From the NCBI GenBank assembly GCA_943372585.1, contig CALRZF020000051.1, forward strand, positions 1 through 14,779: a stretch of 14,779 nucleotides of DNA, in the 5' to 3' direction. Shown piece after piece: positions 1 through 5,622 of the stretch. The first letter of the stretch is position 1; the number at the start of each line of letters is the position of its first letter. Position numbers and translations under genes: made by a program. A model generated the notes under the pieces. It did no database searches, had not been told where the DNA came from, and saw only the letters and a list, made by a program, of their open reading frames with translations. This DNA comes from RAM1 sp943372585 (GTDB lineage Bacteria > Pseudomonadota > Gammaproteobacteria > Burkholderiales > Burkholderiaceae_C).

Positions 1-355
1 TCACCTGGTTCATACGCTGGAAGTCATACACGCCAATCAGGTTGAGCTCGCTCGCATCCAGGTTGGTCTCTTCCTTGATCTCGCGCGCAATGCCGCCCTG
101 GGGCGTCTCACCCGCCTCCATAAAGCCAGTGATCAGCGCAAACATGCGCCCCGGCCAGGCCGCGTTGCGTGCCAGCAGGATCTGGCCGCGGTATTCAATG
201 ACGGCGGCCAGCACAGGCGTGGGGTTGTTCCAGTGCGTCCAGCCGCAGGCGGGGTCTGGGCAGCGAAGGCGCTGCTTGTCACCACCGTCTTCCAGCTGGG
301 TGATCAGCTGCAGCGGCGTGGCGCAGCTGGGGCAAAACCTGAAAGCCGCCGTCAT
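1..355 (-). CDS. NUDIX hydrolase with N-terminal zinc ribbon (3' end outside window)
   Basis: Read on the minus strand from an ATG at 355. The first ~118 residues are present and the C-terminus is cut by the window edge. The N-terminus carries a likely zinc ribbon (CPSC near residues 8-11, then CPDPAC near residue 40). A canonical NUDIX box follows: a GFMEAGE start and a REIKEETNL end, matching Gx5Ex7REUxEExGU. NUDIX enzymes cleave nucleoside diphosphates linked to another group using Mg2+ held by the REUxEE glutamates. The substrate cannot be told here; the zinc ribbon plus NUDIX layout recalls NADH pyrophosphatase-like or housekeeping NUDIX proteins. Its start overlaps the cysM stop in an ATGA (352-355), so it is probably the downstream, translationally coupled partner of cysM. 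Family call is firm; exact function is not. Confidence 0.88.
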   Translation of the reverse strand, partial: MTAAFRFCPSCATPLQLITQLEDGGDKQRLRCPDPACGWTHWNNPTPVLAAVIEYRGQILLARNAAWPGRMFALITGFMEAGETPQGGIAREIKEETNLDASELNLIGVYDFQRMNQV

Positions 356-1266
356 GCGGGAAACACGCCGGTAGACAGGTAACGGTCGCCGCGGTCGCAC
401 ACGATGAACACGATGGTGGCGTTGGTCACCTTTTTGGCCAGCTCCAGCGCCACCCAGCAGGCACCGGCGGCAGAAATGCCGGCAAAAATGCCTTCTTCCC
501 GCGCCAGACGGCGGCACATGTCTTCGGCGTCGTCCTGGCTCACATAGGCCAGCTCGTCCACAAACTTGGGGTCGTAAATTTTGGGCAAGTATTCCTGCGG
601 CCATTTGCGGATGCCGGGAATGCGCGAGCCTTCATTGGGCTGGGCGCCAATGATCTGGATGGCGGGGTTCTTTTCTTTCAAATAGCGCGACACACCGGTG
701 ATGGTGCCCGTGGTGCCCATGGCGCTGACAAAGTGCGTGATCCTGCCGCCGGTCTGCTCCCACAGCTCGGGGCCCGTGGTCTCGTAATGGATGCGCGGGT
801 TGTCGGCATTGGCGAATTGGTCCAGCACGCGGCCCTTGCCTTCGCGCTGCATGTTCTCGGCCAGGTCGCGCGCGTATTCCATGCCGCCGCTTTTGGGCGT
901 GAGCATCAGCTCTGCGCCAAAGGCCTTCATGGTCTGGGCGCGCTCGATGGACAGGTCCTCCGGCATGATCAGCACCATGCGGTAGCCCTTGATGGCGGCG
1001 GCCATGGCCAGCGCAATGCCGGTGTTGCCCGATGTGGCCTCAATCAACGTATCGCCCGGCTTGATGTCGCCGCGCTCTTCAGCGCGCTGGATCATGGACA
1101 GCGCGGGCCGGTCCTTCACCGAGCCGGCGGGGTTGTTGCCCTCCAGCTTGCCCAGAATCACGTTGCCGCGCTGGGCGTTGTCGGCCGCGCCAATGCGCTG
1201 CAGGGCGGCCACGGGCGTTTTGCCAATGGCGTCTTCAATCGTCGGGTAGTTCAGGGGCTTGGTCAT
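352..1266 (-). CDS. cysM: Cysteine synthase B (O-acetylserine sulfhydrylase B)
   Basis: PLP-dependent enzyme that makes L-cysteine from O-acetylserine and sulfide or thiosulfate in the cytoplasm. It is 304 residues from the ATG at 1266, close to E. coli CysM (303). Visible features are the Schiff-base lysine in NNPAGSVKDR (about residue 51), the phosphate/substrate loop EATSGNTG, and the CysM-type ITHFVSAMGTTGTITG and CDRGDRYLSTGVF segments near the C-terminus. An in-frame GTG at 1275 would add three residues and has GGAAA about 10 nt upstream, so the start is uncertain by three codons. The stop overlaps the NUDIX start by 4 bp. The region upstream is filled by the divergent tRNA-Leu, so its own promoter must lie within or across that gene, or it is read through from galE. 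A fragment homologous to codons ~88-112 lies at 3842-3916. Confidence 0.96.
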   Translation of the reverse strand: MTKPLNYPTIEDAIGKTPVAALQRIGAADNAQRGNVILGKLEGNNPAGSVKDRPALSMIQRAEERGDIKPGDTLIEATSGNTGIALAMAAAIKGYRMVLIMPEDLSIERAQTMKAFGAELMLTPKSGGMEYARDLAENMQREGKGRVLDQFANADNPRIHYETTGPELWEQTGGRITHFVSAMGTTGTITGVSRYLKEKNPAIQIIGAQPNEGSRIPGIRKWPQEYLPKIYDPKFVDELAYVSQDDAEDMCRRLAREEGIFAGISAAGACWVALELAKKVTNATIVFIVCDRGDRYLSTGVFPA

Positions 1267-1286
1267 GCACGTCACTGTGCCATAAT
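1259..1286 (+). promoter_or_regulatory. Candidate promoter of tRNA-Leu, overlapping the cysM start
   Basis: A good -10-like hexamer CATAAT (1281-1286) lies 22 bp before the mature tRNA 5' end. A weak -35-like TTGGTC (1259-1264) sits 16 bp further upstream. The gap between cysM and the tRNA is only about 40 bp, so any tRNA promoter must fall here and overlap the first codons and leader of cysM on the other strand. The -10 is seen in the sequence; its use is inferred. Confidence 0.4.
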
Positions 1287-1308
1287 TTCCGGCTTGCTTC
1301 CTGACCCT

Positions 1309-1393
1309 GCCCGGGTGGTGAAATTGGTAGACGCAGGGGACTCAAATTCCCCCGCCGCAAGGCGTGCCGGTTCGATTCCGGCCCCGGGCACCA
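1309..1393 (+). tRNA. tRNA-Leu, anticodon CAA
   Basis: An 85-nt class II tRNA that decodes UUG. The acceptor stem GCCCGGG (1309-1315) pairs with CCCGGGC (1383-1389), followed by discriminator A and an encoded CCA (1391-1393). The D-arm contains GGTGAAATTGGTAGACGC. The anticodon stem GGGGA/TCCCC encloses loop CTCAAAT, giving anticodon CAA. A long variable arm (GCC-GCAA-GGC) is typical of tRNA-Leu, and the T-arm is GCCGG-TTCGATT-CCGGC. It is divergent from cysM and converges on galE, whose stop codon begins only 5 bp after the CCA end. No T-tract terminator is seen after it, so its transcript probably runs antisense into galE before processing. Confidence 0.97.
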
Positions 1394-1397
1394 GCGG

Positions 1398-2411
1398 TTA
1401 GCCAAGTTGTTTCAACGCCGCCTTGCTCTGCCACAGCCACATGCTGTCGCACATCTCCTGCAGGCCGCGCGTGGCTTCCCACCCCAACAGTTCTTTAGCC
1501 TTACCCGCGTTGGCGTAACAGGTGCCTATATCGCCCGCGCGGCGCGGCTTGACGTCATACGGTACGGGCTTGCCGCTGGCAGCTTCAAACGCGCGCACCA
1601 TCTGCAGCACGCTGTAGCCCTGGCCTGTACCCAGGTTAATGGCGTGCCAGCCCGATTGCTTTTGCAAGAACTGCAGTGCGGCCAGGTGGCCTTGGGCCAG
1701 ATCCATCACATGGATGTAATCGCGCACGCCGGTGCCGTCGGGTGTCTCGTAATCATCGCCAAACACGCCCAGGCGCGGCAGATCGCCGCCCGCCACCTTG
1801 GCCACATAGGGCATGAGGTTGTTCGGGATGCCCTGGGGGTCCTCGCCCAACAAGCCCGAGGGGTGAGCACCAGCCGGATTGAAATAGCGCAGGCAGGCCA
1901 CGCGCCAGGCCGGGTCTGACACACACAAGTCAGCCAGGATTTCCTCAATGTGCAGCTTGCTGCGGCCATAGGGATTAGTGGCCGATGTGGGGTGCTTTTC
2001 ATCCAGCGGCAGGTACTGCGGCGCGCCATACACCGTGGCGCTGGAGCTGAACACCAGGTTGCGCACGCCGGTGCCCTGCATGGCTTGCAGCAGGCTCACC
2101 GTGCCTTGCACGTTGTTGGCAAAGTACTCAATGGGCTTTTGCACGGATTCGCCCACGGCCTTCAGGCCAGCGAAGTGGACCACGGCCGTGCAGGCATGGT
2201 CGCGCAGGGTTTGGGCCACACGCACGGTGTCGCGCACGTCGGCCTCTATCAGCGGTACATCGCGGCCCGTGATTTTGGCCAGACGCTGCAATACATCACG
2301 GCTGCTGTTGCACAGGTTGTCCAGCAACACCACATCGTGGCCCGCGGCCAGCAGCACCACGGCGGTGTGCGTGCCGATGTAGCCGGCGCCGCCCGTTAAA
2401 AGAATGCTCAC
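1398..2411 (-). CDS. galE: UDP-glucose 4-epimerase
   Basis: NAD-dependent extended SDR enzyme interconverting UDP-glucose and UDP-galactose, which would supply UDP-Gal for the polysaccharide genes nearby. It has 337 residues, the usual GalE length. The Rossmann motif TGGAGYIG is at residues 6-13, Ser124 lies in SSSATVYG, and the catalytic pair is Tyr148/Lys152 in NPYGRSK. The C-terminal substrate region includes GVRDYIHVMDL and RAGDIGTCYANAGKA. The start is GTG at 2411, the position expected for the family (MSILLTGG), with a GGGGGTG Shine-Dalgarno-like stretch 5 nt upstream. The terminator of the preceding lipoprotein gene ends only about 18 bp before this start, leaving little room for a dedicated promoter. 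A decayed second copy lies at 5315-5601. Confidence 0.97.
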   Translation of the reverse strand: MSILLTGGAGYIGTHTAVVLLAAGHDVVLLDNLCNSSRDVLQRLAKITGRDVPLIEADVRDTVRVAQTLRDHACTAVVHFAGLKAVGESVQKPIEYFANNVQGTVSLLQAMQGTGVRNLVFSSSATVYGAPQYLPLDEKHPTSATNPYGRSKLHIEEILADLCVSDPAWRVACLRYFNPAGAHPSGLLGEDPQGIPNNLMPYVAKVAGGDLPRLGVFGDDYETPDGTGVRDYIHVMDLAQGHLAALQFLQKQSGWHAINLGTGQGYSVLQMVRAFEAASGKPVPYDVKPRRAGDIGTCYANAGKAKELLGWEATRGLQEMCDSMWLWQSKAALKQLG

Positions 2412-2428
2412 AACACACCCCCATCAAC

Positions 2429-2458
2429 AAAAAACCCCGCCAGACCTGGCGGGGTTTT
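2429..2458 (-). terminator. Strong intrinsic terminator after the lipoprotein gene
   Basis: A near-perfect GC-rich stem, CCCCGCCAG (2435-2443) against CTGGCGGGG (2446-2454) with a 2-nt loop. On the minus strand it is followed by six T (2434-2429); on the plus strand four T follow (2455-2458), so it could act weakly both ways. It lies 24 bp after the lipoprotein stop and immediately before galE. Confidence 0.9.
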
Positions 2459-2482
2459 GAGTTTGGCACAAAGCCGGTGGCG

Positions 2483-3046
2483 TCAGCCGCTGACGGGGGT
2501 CAGCGTGATGGTGGCCACAGTAGCGCCGTTCAGAACGATCTGGCCGCCCGCATTGACCGCCACCGTAACGGTTGCGCCCGCAGAGGCCGCAGCGCCCAGC
2601 AGCAGGGCCACAGAGCGGCTGGTGCCCTGACCGTTGGCCGTGGCACCGGTGGTGTTGATGTTGATGTTGCAGGGGTTGACCGTGACGGTCTGGCCGTTGG
2701 CCAGCGGGTGGCCGGCCGGGAAGGTGGAGTTGCCAACCACAAAGATGCAGGAGCCAAATGCCGCCGTGCCCGAGGCGGTGTTGCCACCCGAGCCGACCGA
2801 GAAGCCGGGCGATGCCGCCGTGCCGGTAAAAGCCACTGTGGTGGCACCTGTAGTGCCCAGGGCCGCTACGCCAGACGCGAAAGAAAAGGACGTACCGGCC
2901 ACCGCACCCGCCACGGCGGCGTTGGTCGGCACCGAGGCGTCGGCATTGGCCACCAGGATCGGGTCACTGCTGCCGCCGCCGCAAGCAGCCAGCAAGGCCG
3001 CAGCCGCCACAGCACTGAAAACCAGTTTGATGTTGGAAGATTTCAT
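2483..3046 (-). CDS. Putative outer-membrane lipoprotein of unknown function
   Basis: 187 residues. A lipoprotein signal peptide is clear: MKSS start with Lys2 and Lys8, hydrophobic stretch 9-19, and a LAAC lipobox placing the lipidated Cys at 22. It is followed by GGGSS; Gly at +2 suggests outer-membrane sorting rather than inner-membrane retention. The mature part is rich in Ala, Gly, Thr, Ser and Val with short alternating beta-like stretches, suggesting a small beta-rich secreted domain. Two further cysteines (in FGSCIF and VNPCNIN) could form a disulfide. I do not recognise a named family. ATG at 3046 is preceded by AAGGG. It ends in an intrinsic terminator, so it looks like a single-gene transcript. 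No convincing promoter is seen in the 104 bp before it. It lies between galE and the truncated yjbH, but no counterpart exists between the galE remnant and the intact yjbH. Confidence 0.85.
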   Translation of the reverse strand: MKSSNIKLVFSAVAAAALLAACGGGSSDPILVANADASVPTNAAVAGAVAGTSFSFASGVAALGTTGATTVAFTGTAASPGFSVGSGGNTASGTAAFGSCIFVVGNSTFPAGHPLANGQTVTVNPCNININTTGATANGQGTSRSVALLLGAAASAGATVTVAVNAGGQIVLNGATVATITLTPVSG

Positions 3047-3150
3047 GGATTACCCTTTTTGGAAATTACGTTTTGCCTGGAAGGGTGCCCATCACCCCTA
3101 TTGACAAAGGTTACAAGATAGAAGGCCGCGCGTAAATACCCAGATTGTGG

Positions 3151-3846
3151 TTATTGCGGCAGTTGCTGGCGCGCATACAGGTAAAAAGCCTCTCGCATCC
3201 GGTGCAGCTGACTCAAGAAATAGCTTTGGCTGGTGCGCCCGCTGTTCAGCTGGCGCAGTTCAGCGTTGTAATTTAGCTGCATGTCCAGCGCGGCTGTGGG
3301 TTGTATGAAGTTGACGCCGGTGGAGCTGTCCACCAACCGTGTGCGCACACCCTGGGTAAAGCGGCTGGTTCCCCCCACCTGCACCAGCCCCGGCGCCATG
3401 CCCTGGCGCGGCGTCAATGGGATAGACAGCTCCAGCCCGGCAAACTGGGCATCGCCCGATTTGCGGTATGCCAAATGCACGCCCACATCCCCAAACCAGC
3501 GCGTCAGCACCACTGACGGGCCGCGAAAGCCATCGCTGTACTGTTGCACGCCCGCCTCGACCCAGGTGTTGGGGGACGGCACCCAGCGGTAGGTGGCAGA
3601 CGCAGGCACCGTCTGGCGCCGGTTTTGCCCAGGCTGGCGCTCGTACACGCCACCGCGCAGGCGGATCACATCATCGCGTCCGGGCACAAACACCGTGGCC
3701 TCGCCCTGCACACCCCAAGCGTCGTAGTTGTAGCGGCCCACGCCCACATTGGCATGAATGTGCTGGCCCAGACAGAAAGTCTGTTGCATGGGCGTCACCT
3801 TGAGCCCGTTGCGCTGGCGAAACGCATCGAAGGCAAAGCCGGGTCC
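3151..3846 (-). pseudogene. 5'-truncated second copy of yjbH (C-terminal third)
   Basis: About 230 codons align without a gap to residues ~487-715 of the intact YjbH encoded at 5623-7770, with roughly three quarters of residues identical. One 45-residue block (from GVGRYNYDAW to QPGQNRRQT) is fully identical. Homology stops abruptly at the PGFAF codons (PGYAF in the intact copy), where the sequence switches to a cysM fragment. The signal peptide and the N-terminal two thirds are absent, so it cannot be exported or fold as the full protein. The reading frame is still open to a TAA at 3151. The only available start, GTG at 3852, lies in the cysM-derived part and has no evident ribosome-binding site. 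I call it a gene remnant. Confidence 0.88.
3842..3844. other. Illegitimate recombination junction yjbH'|cysM'
   Basis: On the minus strand, sequence matching cysM up to CAGACC meets sequence matching yjbH from ACCCGGC. The trinucleotide ACC is common to both parents at the crossover, as in microhomology-mediated joining. To the left only yjbH similarity is seen; to the right only cysM similarity. Confidence 0.7.
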
Positions 3847-3916
3847 GCGCACGTTCAGTGGACAGCTCCTCCGGCACGATCAGCGCCACGCAGTAGCCGT
3901 GATCGCGGCGCCATGG
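3842..3916 (-). pseudogene. 75-bp cysM fragment
   Basis: Matches codons for MAAAIKGYRMVLIMPEDLSI and the next few residues of the intact cysM, at roughly 80 percent nucleotide identity with two single-base deletions. In one frame it reads GYCVALIVPEELSTERA. It starts exactly where yjbH similarity ends and stops at CCATGG (3911-3916); beyond that the sequence up to the polymerase gene shows no cysM or tRNA similarity. Its orientation is the same as intact cysM. Too short to be functional. Confidence 0.85.
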
Positions 3917-3977
3917 TTTAATTCTGGCCCAGACATCGAAGAGGTCGTTGTACGGACCATCTCACTAGGCAACAAAA

Positions 3978-5318
3978 GTGCTAGAACTGCTCTGTGCGCT
4001 CTTGTGCGCAATTGGCTTGCTGGCTTTCCTGGCCCAGCGCTTTCTCCTTTCGCCCACGGCGATCTTCTATGCCTATTCGTCGCTGGCCCTTCCCGGCTCA
4101 TACCTGATCACGCGATGGCTGGACATGCCATCCGTCTTTTTTGATTCGCCGCGGCAACTGGCTGGCTATGCGCTGGCAACGTGCGTTGGCGCTACTGTCC
4201 TGGGCTGGGCCAGTTTTTCCATTGGGCGTTTCGGCCCATGGCGCGCACCTGCCTTCATTCACTCGCAGCCGCTGTATCTGCGCAGCCACCGCTTCCCCTG
4301 GGTACTGGGGGCCAGTGTGCTGCTGGCTGTTTGGGGTGGATTGGACCTTGTTTCATCGCTGGGCGGCATCGCCCGCATCAGCGAGGAGCTTGGCGCGGTC
4401 CGCTCCGGCGAGCTTGCAGGCAAAGGCATTCAGGTCTATGCACTGACATTTCTGCTGCCCACCTGCCTGCAGTGGTACCTGGTGCTGGTGTTGCGTCAGG
4501 ACCGGCGGCACCCCGGCTGGGTGCTGGCCCTGTGCCTTGCCAGTTGCCTGCTGGGAGCGGCTTTAGGCTTTCGAGGGCCAGCGCTTGCATTGTTATTGCA
4601 GGTGGGTGTGATCTGGTTCCTGCTGCGGGGTATCCCCAGCAGAAAGAAGATGCTTACGATCATGCTGGTACTGGCGTCACTGGTTACGCTTTTGGGTCTG
4701 CTGCGCCTGCTGTTGAACGTAGCCGCGCTGGAAACCATCACCACGGCAGGACCACAGGCGGTGGCCAGCTATGTGGCCAACACGGCGCTGACCCGTGTGC
4801 GCGGGTTCGAGACCTTCGTCATGATCCGACAGTTCGTGGACGATGGCGCCTTCATGTTTTTCCTGTCTAACATTCGCGAAAGCTTCCAGGCGTTGATCCC
4901 ATCGGTTGTGCTGGCCAAACCAGTCCCCGTTGCCGAGCAGATCGCCAACGAGGTTTTCGCCAATTCCCTGTTTGCGGCTGGCATTTTGCGGGACAGCTAC
5001 GGCGGCGTGTCCTATACGTTCATCGCCGAGGGGTACTGGAACGCAGGCTGGATCGGCATCTGCATCTATGGTTTGGCTTTAGGCTTGCTGTTCCGCTGGG
5101 TGGAGTCCTCCCCTCGTGCAGGCATGGTCTCCAACTTGCGGCTGCTCGTCTACAAGGCCGTTGTCGGCTTCACGCTGGTGCTCGTCGAAGCACCGCAACT
5201 GGGCGTCAACGCCATCCTGGTCAACATCGCTGTCAACGCCGTCGTCCTGCTGGCACTATCCGTGGCCGTGGCGCCACGCCGCGCAGTGCCCCTTCCCGCA
5301 TCCCGCCCTCAGGGTTAA
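3978..5318 (+). CDS. Wzy-like polysaccharide repeat-unit polymerase
   Basis: A 446-residue integral inner-membrane protein with about 11 predicted helices. Eight lie in the first ~247 residues, then comes a large loop (about 248-350), then three more between ~353 and 431. The big loop between helix sets, with RGFETFVMIRQF and GGVSYTFIAEGYWNAGW, is typical of O-antigen/oligosaccharide repeat-unit polymerases, which join lipid-linked repeats on the periplasmic side. GTG at 3978 is the first start after an in-frame TAG at 3966-3968; a weak AGG lies about 7 nt upstream. It is the only protein-coding gene here on the plus strand and runs against the rest of the polysaccharide operon. It sits between cysM and galE remnants, and its TAA overlaps the stop of the galE remnant. 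No clear promoter is seen in 3917-3977. Membrane topology is strong evidence; sequence-level family assignment is moderate. Confidence 0.8.
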   Translation: MLELLCALLCAIGLLAFLAQRFLLSPTAIFYAYSSLALPGSYLITRWLDMPSVFFDSPRQLAGYALATCVGATVLGWASFSIGRFGPWRAPAFIHSQPLYLRSHRFPWVLGASVLLAVWGGLDLVSSLGGIARISEELGAVRSGELAGKGIQVYALTFLLPTCLQWYLVLVLRQDRRHPGWVLALCLASCLLGAALGFRGPALALLLQVGVIWFLLRGIPSRKKMLTIMLVLASLVTLLGLLRLLLNVAALETITTAGPQAVASYVANTALTRVRGFETFVMIRQFVDDGAFMFFLSNIRESFQALIPSVVLAKPVPVAEQIANEVFANSLFAAGILRDSYGGVSYTFIAEGYWNAGWIGICIYGLALGLLFRWVESSPRAGMVSNLRLLVYKAVVGFTLVLVEAPQLGVNAILVNIAVNAVVLLALSVAVAPRRAVPLPASRPQG

Positions 5319-5601
5319 GCGGTGTCGCGGCTTTGCCAGCGCCACATGCTGGCGCGCATGTCCTGCAGCCCCCACGGCCTGCCACCGCAGTAGCTCGTGC
5401 GCCTTGGCCGGATTGGCGTAGCAGGACGCCACGTCACCGGGGCGCCGCAGCTTGATGTTATGGGGCACCAGCCGGCCACACGACGACCGCGTCGCTGTTG
5501 CTGAAGTTGTCCAGCAGTACCAGTCGCTCACGCGCAGCCGGCAGCTCCAGCGCCGTGTGACTGCCGATGCAGCCGGTGCCGCCCGTCAGAAGAATCGTCA
5601 G
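5315..5601 (-). pseudogene. galE remnant with large internal deletion
   Basis: The first ~36 codons match the start of GalE (ILLTGGTGCIGSHTALEL, then LVLLDNFSNS). After a junction near 5478-5492 the sequence matches GalE from about residue 280 to the end (LVPHNIKLRRPGDVASCYAN, then AKAHELLRW). About 240 codons, including Ser124, Tyr148 and Lys152, are missing. The two parts are in different frames and at least one more 1-bp indel is present. The start codon position reads CTG (5601-5599), yet an AAAGGA Shine-Dalgarno remains 6 nt upstream, 22 bp after the yjbH stop, suggesting that the ancestral gene was translated in the yjbH operon. Its TAA (5317-5315) shares a TTAA with the stop of the polymerase gene. 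Confidence 0.92.
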
Positions 5602-5622
5602 GGATATTCCTTTGTCGAAGGT

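Noticed and set aside
1309..1393. tRNA-Leu as an attachment site of an integrated element
   Set aside because: No repeat of the tRNA 3' end and no integrase gene is seen in the window.
733..1401. Plus-strand open frame running over cysM and the tRNA
   Set aside because: It covers a tRNA gene and is antisense to an unmistakable cysM.
1407..1420. Small GTTG/CAAC hairpin after the tRNA as its terminator
   Set aside because: Only a four-base stem, no T-tract, and it is part of the galE 3' end.
3083..3097. GGGTG/CACCC inverted repeat in the lipoprotein leader as an operator or riboswitch
   Set aside because: The stem is only five pairs and no wider conserved structure is visible; chance in GC-rich sequence is likely.
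3101..3106. TTGACA on the plus strand as a -35 promoter element
   Set aside because: No acceptable -10 element lies 16-18 bp downstream and no plus-strand gene follows for more than 800 bp.
3151..3852. The 233-codon frame read as a complete short gene
   Set aside because: Its first codons come from the cysM fragment, no ribosome-binding site is evident, and it aligns only to the C-terminal third of YjbH without a signal peptide.
5335..5353. Hairpin GCCAGC/GCTGGC just after the polymerase stop as a terminator
   Set aside because: No T-tract follows and the sequence derives from galE coding sequence.
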